From: Streptomyces caelestis
GTDB lineage: Bacteria; Actinomycetota; Actinomycetes; Streptomycetales; Streptomycetaceae
Length of the DNA stretch: 64,000 nt
Direction: 5' to 3'
Assembly: GCF_001279005.1 (NCBI RefSeq)
Contig: NZ_LGCN01000239.1
Coordinates: 4,541 to 68,540 of the forward strand
In this document: positions 34,417 through 44,700 of the stretch, in pieces
Layout: every line of letters begins with the position of its first letter
How positions within the stretch are numbered: the stretch's first letter is position 1
Translations under genes and position numbers: made by a program
Notes under the pieces: generated by a model
The model's database searches: none
The model's input: the letters and a program-made list of their open reading frames with translations, nothing else
What the model was told of the DNA's origin: nothing

Positions 34417-37035
34417 GTGAGCGACGACGAGCAGGCCGGCGGCGCGGCCGACGACGCCCCCGGGCGGCGGGACGAGGGCCGGTCGTCCGACTCCGACGGC
34501 AAGAAGGCCGGGGACGACAGGGGGCGGGGCCGGGAAGACGGGAAGGGCCGGGACGGCAAGAGGGGCCGGGGCGACAGGAGGACCGGGGACGAGCGGTCCC
34601 GCGACGACGACCGGGACGAGGACGACGACGAGAAGTCCGCCGAGGACGAGGACGACGACGAGGCCGCGGAGAAGGAGCGGGAGAGGGAACGGGAGCGCGC
34701 CGCCGGACGGTTCAAGGAGCGCACCCGGGACCCCCTCGCCGACGAGCAGGGCGAGGAGGGGTCCACCGATCTCGCCGCCGCCGCGCGGACGCGCCGCGCC
34801 ACCCGGCAGCTGTTCGACGTCCGCCGGGACCTGATCAGTTTCGCCCACTCGCGGCTCCAGAGCGCCCACATCGGCGACAACATCAACCTGCTGCTGGGCT
34901 CCCGGCACCCCGGCGCGGGCATGCGCAGCGGCCCCGTGCCCGAGGAGGAGCTGCGCAGGCTCCGCCGCGTCCACGTGGAGCCGCAGGGGTACGTGCGGCT
35001 GCGCAACGCGCTCCGCGCCCGCCGCCTGCTGGTGCTCGGCGCCGCGCCCGGCACCGGACGCACGAGCACGGCGCTCTCGCTCCTCGACGAGGTCACCCAG
35101 CGCCCGGCGGACGCAGCGGACGCCGTCGGCCCCCGGGTGCTGCGGGTCGATCCGGAGGGCGGACCGAGGCAGCTGGCCCGGACGCTGGACGGCGGGGAGG
35201 AAGAGGTCCGGCGCGGTACCGGATACCTGCTGGAACCGTCCCTCGCCCGGCCCGGCGCGCTGCCCCCGGACGAGATGGACCTCGACGAGCTCGCCGCGGC
35301 CCTGGACCGCCGCGAGGCCTTCGCGGTGATCGTCGTGGCGGTGGGGTCGGCGGCTAATCCGTTGCTGGCCGGACGGTACGGCATGCTCTGCCCGCCCGTG
35401 CCCACCGAGGAGCTGCTCGCCACCCGGCTGCGCGAGCGGCTGGAGGACCGCACCGCAGGGGCCGGGGAGGACGGGACGACGCCGGCCGAGCTGGCGGCCC
35501 GCGCACAGGCGCTCGCGGAGCGGGAGGAGGTCAGGGACGCGGTCGGGCTCAAGGACCTGCGCCCCGCCGAGGCCGAGTTGCTCGCGTCGCTGCTGGCCGG
35601 GCACGTGCTGGGGGACGTCTCGTACGAGGAGCTGCTCTCCGGCTGCCGCAGCCTCGCCGCCGGGCAGGCCCACGAGTGGTTCGCCGGGGTGGACCGGGCG
35701 CTGACGGCGTCCCCGGCCGGCACGGAGCGGCCGGACGGCGGGGCGGGACGGTCGGACACGGCGACGCTGTTCCACCCGGTGGCGTTCCGCATCGCGCTGG
35801 CCGTGCTGGGCGGGGCCTCGTACAGCGCCGTGGCCACCGCCGCCCACCTGCTGACCTGGGAACTGTCCGTGCAGTCCGACCCGGACCACACGCCGGCCCG
35901 CCCGCTGTTCTGCGACGACCCGGAAGCGGACCGGGCGCTCTCGCGCGCCGAGGTGGTCGACGGCGAGGTCGAGGTGGACGGGCACGACGTCCCGGCCCGG
36001 CTGATCTGGTACCGGGGCTCCGCCCTGCCGTCCGCGGTGCTGACCGAGCTGTGGGACCGGCACTTCCCGGTCCGGGCGCCGGTGGTCCGCTGGCTGCGGC
36101 TGCTGGCGGACGATCCCCGTCCACAGGTGTGGATGCGCGCCGCGGTGGCCGCCGGGGAACTGTGCGCACGGGACTTCGACCACGGTTACACGGAGCTGGT
36201 CCGGCCGCTCGCCGAGGCGGACGCGTTCCGCCGGCGGATCTTCGCGGCCACCACCATGGACCAGGCCGCCGGTCACGACTCGCACCGCGGGACGGTGCAC
36301 AAGCTGGTCGGCGACTGGAGCAAGCACGGCAGCGATCCGCTGCGCTGGACCGCGGCGATGGCACTGGGCTACGGCAACGCCGCGGCCACGACCGACGACA
36401 CGCTGGACGCCCTGGCCCGGATCGGGGTCCGGGACGACGGGGAGCAGTCGGCCATCGCCTCCCTCAACGTCGTCCGGCTGCTGACGCTGCCGGACGCCGC
36501 GGAGGTGCTGGAGCGCGTGGGGGAGTGGACCCACCACAAGCGCGAGCCGTACCAGGAGCTGGGCCTGGCGACCAGCGTCCGGCTCGCGCTGAACACGGTG
36601 GAGGAGGTGCTGATGGACGACCCCGACTCCCCGTTGGGGGACCGCGGTGACTGGCCGATGGCGCTCGCCCTCGCCGCCACCCGGCCCGAACTGGTCCCCC
36701 GCATGGCGGACTTGTTGTGGACCGCGCTGAACACGGCGCGGTCGAAGGACGTGGCGATGGACGCGCTGGAGCAATTGTTGCGCTCGGCCGTGCGCAAGAG
36801 CGGCGCCGAGTGGACCCGGCCGGGGCTGGCGGCGCTGCTGCCCGCGCTGACGACCGAGGAGCACGACCGCCGGCGGCTGGACTGGCTGCTGCGCCGCATG
36901 ATGAACGACCCGGAGAAGCCGCTTTCCGACGCGAGGGCGCGAGACCTGTGGTGGCTCGCCGTCGCACCGGAGGAGGGACGGCGCCGGGTGGGGGCGCGCC
37001 GGGAGAGGACACGCGAGGAGGGGATCCATGGCTGA
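34417..37035 (+). CDS. P-loop NTPase (STAND/AAA-like) of the tubulin/GTPase cluster
   Basis: This codes for 872 residues from GTG 34417, five bases after the previous stop. The first about 125 residues are highly charged and disordered (many DDD, ERERER). An NTPase core follows with Walker A LLVLGAAPGTGRTSTALSLL (near residue 206) and a hydrophobic strand EAFAVIVVAVGS in a Walker B-like place. The second half is alpha-helical, with repeated segments such as WMRAAVAAGELCA and WTAAMALGYGNAAATTDD, resembling HEAT-like repeats. This suggests an NTP-driven switch with a helical scaffold. It overlaps the next gene by eight bases. No named family is certain. Confidence 0.72.
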   Translation: MSDDEQAGGAADDAPGRRDEGRSSDSDGKKAGDDRGRGREDGKGRDGKRGRGDRRTGDERSRDDDRDEDDDEKSAEDEDDDEAAEKERERERERAAGRFKERTRDPLADEQGEEGSTDLAAAARTRRATRQLFDVRRDLISFAHSRLQSAHIGDNINLLLGSRHPGAGMRSGPVPEEELRRLRRVHVEPQGYVRLRNALRARRLLVLGAAPGTGRTSTALSLLDEVTQRPADAADAVGPRVLRVDPEGGPRQLARTLDGGEEEVRRGTGYLLEPSLARPGALPPDEMDLDELAAALDRREAFAVIVVAVGSAANPLLAGRYGMLCPPVPTEELLATRLRERLEDRTAGAGEDGTTPAELAARAQALAEREEVRDAVGLKDLRPAEAELLASLLAGHVLGDVSYEELLSGCRSLAAGQAHEWFAGVDRALTASPAGTERPDGGAGRSDTATLFHPVAFRIALAVLGGASYSAVATAAHLLTWELSVQSDPDHTPARPLFCDDPEADRALSRAEVVDGEVEVDGHDVPARLIWYRGSALPSAVLTELWDRHFPVRAPVVRWLRLLADDPRPQVWMRAAVAAGELCARDFDHGYTELVRPLAEADAFRRRIFAATTMDQAAGHDSHRGTVHKLVGDWSKHGSDPLRWTAAMALGYGNAAATTDDTLDALARIGVRDDGEQSAIASLNVVRLLTLPDAAEVLERVGEWTHHKREPYQELGLATSVRLALNTVEEVLMDDPDSPLGDRGDWPMALALAATRPELVPRMADLLWTALNTARSKDVAMDALEQLLRSAVRKSGAEWTRPGLAALLPALTTEEHDRRRLDWLLRRMMNDPEKPLSDARARDLWWLAVAPEEGRRRVGARRERTREEGIHG

Positions 37036-38596
37036 GGACGGGAACCGGGCCGCGGGCGCGGGGGACGACGAGAACGAGGCCGGGGAGGAGGCGGCATACG
37101 CTTCCTCGGGCCCCGCGGGTCCGTACCTGAAGGACTACGCCACGCTGGCGGACGGGGTCCCCCGGGTGAGCGCCCGGTCGGCGCTGGTGCGGTTCTACCG
37201 GAACGGCGGCTACAGCGTGATCAGGGCCTCCGGTGTCGAGCACGTCGACAAGAGGGCGCTGGCCAGGCCGCGCGGCATCTGCGAGATCGCGCTCGGCACC
37301 TATGTGACGCCGCTGCAGATGGAGTTGCCGGCCGCCGGCGGGACCACCTTCTTCAAGGCCGAGGTGGACATCCAGTGGACCGTGACCGACCCCCATCTGG
37401 CCGCGCTCGAGGTCGTGACCGACGTCGCCGGCCGGCTCACCTCCCCGGTCCTGGAGCGGCTGCGCGAGGTCACCACGACCTACCGGGTGACCGAGGCCGA
37501 GCAGGCCAACCGCGCCATCACGCGGGAGTGCGCCGGCGGACGGTGGTCCGACCTGGGCTCCGAACTCGGCCTGCGGGTGCGGTTGTACGTCCGTCTCCGG
37601 GCGGACGACCGGACCATCGAGTACGCCGACGAGGAGCGGGACGTGCACGCCCGGGCCAAGTGGACCCGGCTGCGGCAGGACGAGTTCCGGCGCATGCTGC
37701 AGGGCGGTGAGCTGGAGCAGCTCAGCTTCATGCTGGCGGCCGATCCGGACGAGGCCAAGGACTTCCTGGAGAAGATCCGCCAGGAGGGCAGGCAGGACGA
37801 GAAGGACCGGGTCGCCCGGCTCTTCGCCATGGCCGCCCGTGGTGAACTCGCCACCGCCGACGTGGAGGCACAGGTCCTGAACCTCCTCAACCAGGGCATC
37901 GGCCGGCCCGTGGTGGGGCCCATCGGCATGATGCCCGTACGCCGCCCGGTAACGCGGCAGCTGGAGCCGTCCGCCGACCGTCCGTTCAACCCGGACTGGG
38001 CGTCGGACGAACCACCCCGGCGGCCGTCCCACCGGACGGAACCCGACCGGCGCGGGCCCGGCGGGAGGAGCCCTCACCCGGGCGATGACGCCGGTGACGA
38101 CGAGCCGCGCTTCCGGGACCGGCGGCAGCCTCGCCGGCCCGAGCTCTCCTCGGGAGCGGACGACGCGTACGACGGGCCGCGTCCCCGCGCCGCGCGGGGG
38201 ACCTACCGGCCTGAACCGTACGATCCGGGTGACGGCGGGCCGCGTCCTCGCACCGGGCGCGGGACCTACCGGCCGGAGCCGTACGGTCCGGGCGATGACG
38301 CCGGTGACGGCGGGCCGGGTTTCCGGGACCGGCGGCGGCCCTACCGGCCCGAGCTCTCCTCGGGAGCGGACGACGCGTACGGCGGGTCGGGCTCCCGCAC
38401 CGGGCGCGGGACCTTCCGGCCGGAGCCGTACGGTCCGGGTGACGACGCCGCGTACGACGGGGCGCGTCACTCCGCCCGGCGCGATGCCCACCGGCCCGAG
38501 CCGTACTACCCGGACGAGGACCGCGATCAGGAGCCGCCGCGTCGCCGTGGACGTTCCGGGGGCGAGGGATGGCCCTGGACGGAAGAGGACCGATGA
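37028..38596 (+). CDS. Band-7/SPFH-like protein with repetitive tail
   Basis: This codes for 522 residues from ATG 37028. Residues about 40-260 match a prohibitin-homology pattern: LVRFYRNGGYSVIRASGVEH, TTFFKAEVDIQWTVTDPHLA, VVTDVAGRLTSPVLERLREV and a long charged helix. There is no membrane helix. The tail (about 320-520) is repetitive with RPEPYGPGDD and RGTYRPEPY units, rich in Tyr, Pro, Asp and Arg. SPFH proteins build oligomeric membrane scaffolds. Its stop overlaps the PycTM-like start (ATGA). Confidence 0.62.
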   Translation: MAEDGNRAAGAGDDENEAGEEAAYASSGPAGPYLKDYATLADGVPRVSARSALVRFYRNGGYSVIRASGVEHVDKRALARPRGICEIALGTYVTPLQMELPAAGGTTFFKAEVDIQWTVTDPHLAALEVVTDVAGRLTSPVLERLREVTTTYRVTEAEQANRAITRECAGGRWSDLGSELGLRVRLYVRLRADDRTIEYADEERDVHARAKWTRLRQDEFRRMLQGGELEQLSFMLAADPDEAKDFLEKIRQEGRQDEKDRVARLFAMAARGELATADVEAQVLNLLNQGIGRPVVGPIGMMPVRRPVTRQLEPSADRPFNPDWASDEPPRRPSHRTEPDRRGPGGRSPHPGDDAGDDEPRFRDRRQPRRPELSSGADDAYDGPRPRAARGTYRPEPYDPGDGGPRPRTGRGTYRPEPYGPGDDAGDGGPGFRDRRRPYRPELSSGADDAYGGSGSRTGRGTFRPEPYGPGDDAAYDGARHSARRDAHRPEPYYPDEDRDQEPPRRRGRSGGEGWPWTEEDR

Positions 38597-39144
38597 CCGC
38601 CGGAAGCGGGGGTGGGACCTCCCCCGGCCCGGTCGGGCCTGTGCCGGACGGGGGTCGGCACTGCCACGACGGGTCGGGGGAGCGCATCGCCGAGCGGCTG
38701 CTGGACACGGCCCGGGAGGACGTCGGCCGGGCGGACTCCAAGGCGGCCGTGCTGCTGTCGGGCACGCTGGCGCTGCCCGCGTTCCTGGTCGGGTGGCACG
38801 GCAGCCCCCGCTGGGACGGGTTCGCCGACGTGACGCTGGTCCTCGCCGGGGTGCTCTGGGCCGTCGCGGTGAGCGCGCTGGTCGGGGCGCTGATGCCGCG
38901 CACCGGCACGGTCCGCGGGCGGGACGGGGTGACGTACTTCGGCGATCTGGTGGGGCCCCTGGACCCCGTGGGGCTGGCCGCCCGGATCGCCGAGGCCGGG
39001 CGTGATCCCACCGGGTGGCTGCTCGTCCAGGCCGTGGACGTCAGCTCGATCCTGTCCGCCAAGTACCGGGCCATCCGCTGGGGGGTGGGCTCGCTCGCCC
39101 CGTCGACGGCGCTGGCCGTGCTCTGGGGCCTGACCGCGCGCTGA
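38593..39144 (+). CDS. PycTM-like two-helix membrane effector
   Basis: This codes for 183 residues; ATG 38593 overlaps the previous stop. A soluble helix (GERIAERLLDTAREDVGRAD) leads into SKAAVLLSGTLALPAFLVGW (membrane helix 1) and FADVTLVLAGVLWAVAVSALVGALMP (helix 2), with a short cytoplasmic end and a third weakly hydrophobic stretch. The pattern ADSKAAxLLxxxxAL before two helices is that of the Pycsar effector PycTM, which disrupts the membrane when it binds a cyclic pyrimidine nucleotide. A cyclase-like gene lies four genes upstream. Confidence 0.68.
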   Translation: MTAGSGGGTSPGPVGPVPDGGRHCHDGSGERIAERLLDTAREDVGRADSKAAVLLSGTLALPAFLVGWHGSPRWDGFADVTLVLAGVLWAVAVSALVGALMPRTGTVRGRDGVTYFGDLVGPLDPVGLAARIAEAGRDPTGWLLVQAVDVSSILSAKYRAIRWGVGSLAPSTALAVLWGLTAR

Positions 39145-39175
39145 CGCGCGGCCGGCCCCACCGCACGAGCCGGGG

Positions 39176-39228
39176 CGGAGCACCCGAACGCGGAGCACCC
39201 GAACGCAGAACATCCGAACGCAGAACAG
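39176..39228. repeat. 15-bp tandem repeat, three full copies
   Basis: Units CGGAGCACCCGAACG (two perfect) and CAGAACATCCGAACG, then a partial CAGAACAG, lie between the PycTM-like and VWA genes, ending 26 bases before the VWA start. Confidence 0.85.
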
Positions 39229-39254
39229 AGACGAACCGAGGAGCGGGGGACGCC

Positions 39255-41582
39255 GTGGGAAGAGTCACGGGAGGACGGCAGTCGGGAAGGAGCCGGGTGC
39301 GCCGTGCCGCGGTCTCGCTGGTGGGCGGCACCGCGGTGTTCGTGTCCCTGGTGGCGCCGGCCGGCCGGGACCCGGTGCCGGCGGCGGACTCCGCGCCGGC
39401 GTTCCCGTCCGTCAACTACGCCGTGGCCGTGGACGAGTCGGCCAGCCTCACGCCCGCGGACCTGCGGGCCGAGAAGGCCGCCGCCGCACGGATCGCGCTG
39501 GGTGACGTCTCCTCGTCCTCCCACGTCACGGTCTTCGGCTTCGCCGCCGCCGAGTCCGACGACCAGCGCGCGGTGGACCCGGTGTGCCCGCGCACCCCGC
39601 TGGACGCCGCGGGCCGCGAGACGATCGGCGACTGCGTCGGGAAGCTGCGCGGCCGCGAGGAGGGCGAGGGCACCGGCACCGACTTCCCGAGCGCGATCCG
39701 GCAGGGCGTGCACGACCTGACCCGCGGCACCGACGCGTCGGAGCCGCGGGTGCTGTTCCTGCTGACCGACGGGAGGATGGACGTCGCCGACAGCCCCAAG
39801 TACGGCGACCCCGCACACCGCGAGGCCGAGGGCGAACGGCAGTTGACGGAGGCGCTGAAGGACGCCGCCGCGCAGAACGTCCAGATCTGGCCGCTGGGTT
39901 TCGGAGCCGACCCGGACCAAGAGCAGCTCGACCGGATAGCCGCCGGCGGGTATCGGAAGGGCTGCGTCGAACTGCCCTCCGCCACCCCGAAGGCCCACAA
40001 GGTCTCCGGCGCGAAGGACATCGGCACCACGCTGGAGAAGATCTTCGCCGCCGCCCACTGCCTGCGCCACGAGGAGGGGCCCGCCCCCAAGCGGCCGCCG
40101 GCCACCCTGGAGATCGGGATCTCGCCGCTGGCGACCGTGGGCAGCATCGTCGTCGACAAGGGCGACCCCGCGGTCGAGATCACCTACGTCGACCCGTCCG
40201 GTGACGAGGTCCCGACGTCCGGGACGTACAAGAAGTCCCGCTTCGAGCTGGCGGGCGGCAACGGCGCCGTCGAGGCGCTGAAGATCGTCGACCCGCTGCC
40301 CGGCACCTGGAAGGTGAGGGCCGAGGCCCCCGAGGGGCACCGCTCGCTGCCGGTCGCCGTCAGCGTGCTGTGGCAGGGCGAGCTGCGCGGCGCCATCACC
40401 ATGGACCCGCCCTCCCCGCAGGCCGGGGAGAAGGTCACGGTGACCATGCGGCTGCAGACGCGCGAGGGCTACGAGATCAAGGACCCGCGCGACTACGCGG
40501 GGCTGCGCGTCCGCAGCGAGCTGACCGGGGACGGCTTCGACCCGCTGGCCCTGGACCTCGCCGACGACGGCGAGGGGGCCGATCCCGGGGCGAGCGACGG
40601 GTCCTTCACCGGCACCGCGACGATCCCGCGGGACGCCGACGGGGAGCTGAAGGTGAGCGCGACCCTCACCGCCTCGGGGCTGAGCGCCGACACCCGCAGC
40701 GAGAGCGGCGAGGTCGCACCGGGCCAGCTGCCCGTCAGGGCCGTGCTCGACCTGCGCGCCGCGAACGCCCACCCCGGCACGGAGGTCGCCGGGAACCTGG
40801 ACGTGAGCAACACCACCGACGTCCCGCACACCCTGCGGCTGTCCGTCGCCGACGTGAAGGACGGGCTGCTCTCCGTCGAGCCCGCCGAGATCACCCTCGG
40901 GCCCGGCGAGAGCGGCACCCGGAAGGTGACGGTCGCGGTCGCCCCGGCGGGCGCCTTCGGGGACCGCCTCGGCGACGGGCTGAGGCTCGCCGGCACCGTC
41001 ACCGTCGTCGACACCACCGACGACGACCGGACGCTGGTCCGCTCCCCGCTCTCGGTGCACGTCACGCCCGAGCCCGGGATCGGGGAGAGGTACTGGTGGG
41101 CGTTCGCGTCCGGTGCCGTCCTGATCGCGCTGGCCGCGGCGGCGGTGGCCGCCCGGCGGCGGCTGCGCCGGCGCCGGCGGGACCCGTCCGGCCTGGTGCT
41201 GCGGCTGGTCTCGGAGGACGGCACCGTCCTCAACGAGCACACGGCGGGACGCGGGAACGGCAAGCAGTGGTACGAGTTCGCCGTCGCCGAGGCCCACCGC
41301 AGCCCGCGCATCGAGCGGCGCGCCCACGGTCCCTACGCGGTCCAGCGCCGCCGCGAGGGCGGAGCGGTGCTCCGCAAGCAGGGCGGCAGCCGGACCCCGG
41401 TGCCCACCCACGGCCAGGTCCCCCTGACCGACACGCTGAGCCTCGCCCTCGGCGAGGAGACCCGCACCACGAGGCGCCGGCCGCAGACGGCCACCGCCGG
41501 ATCCGGCTCCGGATCCGGCTCCCCCACCGGCGGGGCCGGAGGCGGGACCAGGGGCGGATACGACGACAACCCGTACCTGTGA
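39255..41582 (+). CDS. Membrane-anchored VWA domain protein with Ig-like region
   Basis: This codes for 775 residues from GTG 39255. An N-terminal signal or anchor (about 17-36) precedes a VWA domain (about 50-260) with an intact MIDAS (VAVDESASLTPADL, TDFPSAIRQG and LLTDGRMDVAD). Two or three Ig-like beta domains follow (about 300-600, e.g. VEITYVDPSGDEVPTSG). A membrane helix (about 613-635, WWAFASGAVLIALAAAAVA) and an Arg-rich cytoplasmic tail end it. The bulk is outside, so it could sense or bind something at the surface and signal to the intracellular GTPase parts. Confidence 0.85.
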   Translation: MGRVTGGRQSGRSRVRRAAVSLVGGTAVFVSLVAPAGRDPVPAADSAPAFPSVNYAVAVDESASLTPADLRAEKAAAARIALGDVSSSSHVTVFGFAAAESDDQRAVDPVCPRTPLDAAGRETIGDCVGKLRGREEGEGTGTDFPSAIRQGVHDLTRGTDASEPRVLFLLTDGRMDVADSPKYGDPAHREAEGERQLTEALKDAAAQNVQIWPLGFGADPDQEQLDRIAAGGYRKGCVELPSATPKAHKVSGAKDIGTTLEKIFAAAHCLRHEEGPAPKRPPATLEIGISPLATVGSIVVDKGDPAVEITYVDPSGDEVPTSGTYKKSRFELAGGNGAVEALKIVDPLPGTWKVRAEAPEGHRSLPVAVSVLWQGELRGAITMDPPSPQAGEKVTVTMRLQTREGYEIKDPRDYAGLRVRSELTGDGFDPLALDLADDGEGADPGASDGSFTGTATIPRDADGELKVSATLTASGLSADTRSESGEVAPGQLPVRAVLDLRAANAHPGTEVAGNLDVSNTTDVPHTLRLSVADVKDGLLSVEPAEITLGPGESGTRKVTVAVAPAGAFGDRLGDGLRLAGTVTVVDTTDDDRTLVRSPLSVHVTPEPGIGERYWWAFASGAVLIALAAAAVAARRRLRRRRRDPSGLVLRLVSEDGTVLNEHTAGRGNGKQWYEFAVAEAHRSPRIERRAHGPYAVQRRREGGAVLRKQGGSRTPVPTHGQVPLTDTLSLALGEETRTTRRRPQTATAGSGSGSGSPTGGAGGGTRGGYDDNPYL

Positions 41583-41726
41583 CGCGAGGGGAGCGGGCCG
41601 GACACGCCACCGACCCGCCCGCCCCCACGCGCACCGCACCGCGGCGCGGACCGCACACCGCGCGCAACCACGGACGTACCGAGCACGAACCGGCGGCCGC
41701 GCCGGCCGTCAAGCGGGGAGGAAAAC

Positions 41727-44700
41727 ATGAAGATCTTCCAGCCGATGCTCTTCGTCGGCCTGGGCGGCACCGGAGGCCTGGTCGGCGCCGAGCTGGAACG
41801 CAGGCTGCGCGCCGAGCTGTGCGGCCCGGACGGCATGGCGCTCAGCCGACAGAGCGGCCGCGCCCCCTTCCAGCTGCCCGACTGCCTCCAGTTCGTGTAC
41901 GCGGACTACAGCGAGAGCGACCTCAGGAGGCTGCCGCAGTTCACCGTGGACCCGTCGCTGCGGCCCGCGTACGCCCGCACCTCCCGGGCCACCCACAACC
42001 TGCTGCCGAACTTCGACAGTTCGCCGGCGGTGACCAAGATGCTCCGCGCGAGCATGCGCGGCGAGGTGGCCGACTGGCTGCCGCCGGTGGTCGGCGAGCC
42101 GGAGGTCACCCCGCTCCGCAGCGGCGCCGGCCAGCTGCCCACCGTCGGGCGCGCCGCCCTGTTCGCCACGCTCCGGCACGGCCTCTCCCCGGTCCTGGAG
42201 CCGCTGCTGCAGGCCATCGACGCGATCGCCAAGGCGGCGGGCGAACTGAGCGAGTTCGGCGGCGGCAAGGTCAACGGCTGTGACGTGTTCGTCTCCTTCT
42301 CGGTGGCCGGCGGCACCGGCGCCGGGATCTTCCTGGACTACCTGCACCTCATCAGCCATGCCTTCCAGCTGCGCCGCTTCGACGGGGTGAGGATCTATCC
42401 GCTGGTGGTGATGCCGTCGTCGTTCTCCGCCGCCACCGGCGGCGGCTGGGAGGCGGAACTCAACGCCGCCCGCGCGCTGGTCGACCTGTTCCGGCTGGTG
42501 GACCGGCAGAACGCGCCGCGGGAGGGCGCGGAGATCGGCGACCTCGACCACGACGCCGGCTTCGCCGTCCGCTACCCGGGCACGCCCCCGGTCCGGCTGC
42601 GCACCGGCGTCCTGCCCACGGCGTTCCTGTTCAGCCCGACCGCCGGCATCCGCGCGGACGACCTGCGCCGTTCCATCGTCTCCCTGGTGATGTCGCTGAT
42701 CGGCACCGAGCTGGGCGACGGCCGCGCCCGGGGCCGGAGGACGGCGGCCGACGACGACTACCAGACCTTCGCCGCGAGCTTCATCAACCGGGGGGTGGCC
42801 CGCAGCGCCCCCTCGCCCACCGGGATCGGCCGGCAGGGCGTCTCCACCAGTCTGGTCGCCTCCATGACCGCGCCGATGGACCAGTTGGCCGACCTGGTGG
42901 CCGGACGGCTGCTGCGGGAGGCGGTCACCGACCTCGTGGAGCGGCCGCGCGCCGGGTTCAAGGACGACGCGGTGCCGATGATCCGGCAGCTGTTCGCCGA
43001 CTCCCACCTCGAAGACCTGTGGGAGCGCAGGCAGTTGCCGGTGCCGGAGCCCGATCCGCTGCCGCGCGGCGGCAAGAACATCGAGCAGGCGCTGGGCGAG
43101 CGGATCGCGGACATGCAGCGGCTGCTGGCCGACCTGCGGAGCGAGGTCGGCCGGTCGGCCGTCACGATGGCCGACCGGTTCGCCCCGCGCCCCGCCGTCG
43201 ACAAGCTGCTGCGGAGCGTGGACCCCTTCCTCGCCGAACGGGTCGTCCGGGGCGTGCCGGGCCACGAGGACCCGATCGTCAGGCGCGGCTTCCTCGGCAT
43301 GCTGGACAACCGCTCCCGCGCGCCGCAGCGCCCGCCCGGGGTGACCGAACAACCGCCCAAGATCCCCCGGATCAAGGGCCAGCTGGCCGGTCTGGCGCCG
43401 GCCCGCTGGGGCGACGAGGAGGTGCAGGCGGCCATCCAGGAGCAGGACCTCTGGTACCAGTGGCGCTGCCGGTCGATCTGGCACGAGGCCTGGCGGGAGC
43501 AGCACCAGCACTGGCAGCCCCAGGCGGACGCGGCCGGGGACGACGTCGTGCGCCTGGTGAACGCCTTCCGCCGGCACTGCGACCAGGAGCCCAGGACCTC
43601 CGAGCAGAAGGCCCACGAGCTGTACGAGGACCGCACCGGCATCTCGTACCTGCTGCCGCCGCAGCGCAGCCTCAACTACTTCTACGAGGACGTGGTCCGC
43701 CGGCTGGTCTACCGGGAAGGGCTGCGCGAGACCGACGACGAGTCCGCGCTCCTGCTCAAACTGGTCGACGGGGACACCTGGCGCCAGGTCCTCGCGCTCA
43801 GCCGCCGCGACCCGGAGGGCTCCGTGGCGCGGGCGAAGGGGCTGCTGGAGGCCCGGATCACACGACTGTTCGCCGAGCGGGGCGCGCGTCTGGAGCAGCA
43901 TCCGCTGCTGCCGGCCATGGGCACGCTGCTGGCCGCCGCGGCGGGTGACGCGGACGCCAGGGAACAGACCAGCAAGGAGACCCTCGACCTGTTCGTCCGC
44001 AAGCTGGCCGTGCTGCTGCCGGTCGGCTTCACCCCGGAGGGCACCGGGCCGCTGCGGATCCTGGTCACGCATCCGCGGGTGCAGGCCGTGGAGGAGGTGC
44101 GGGAGTACCTCGGCAAGACGCTGCGGCTGCCCACGGACGCGAACAACTCCGTGGAGTACCGGGGGGTGGAGAGCGACTCGATCACCGTCGTCCTCTTCCG
44201 CAGCGAGATGAGCCTCATCCAGGTGCCCGAGGCCCGCAAGGTGCTGCGCCAGTGGGCCCGCGCGAAGAAGTTCGAGGAGCCCCGGGACGTGCTGCGGTGG
44301 CGGCAGCGGACCGGATTCCGGGACAGCTGGATGGTGAGCAGCGAGGAGGACCGGCGCGTCATCCTGCACCGGCTGCTGTGCTGCATGTGGAACGGCCAGG
44401 TGGACGTGCTGGACGGCGACCCGTCGTCGCCGGAGCGGATCCGGCTGAGGCTGTTCCCCGAGCGGGGGGCGAACGTCCCCGGCGTCCGGCTGAGGCTGGA
44501 CGACTTCCCCGGCGGGGTGTCGAGCTGGGCGGAGCTGCTGCGGTCGTACGAGCGCTGGACGGTCCTCGACGACAGCCGGGCCGTCGAGGACCACTGCCGT
44601 GAGCTGATGAAGGCCCAGCCACTGGGCCTCTCCCGGGCCGGCAGCGAACCCCACCCCCTCTTCACCGACCTGGTCGAGAAGGTCGCCCCACGCCAGCTGG

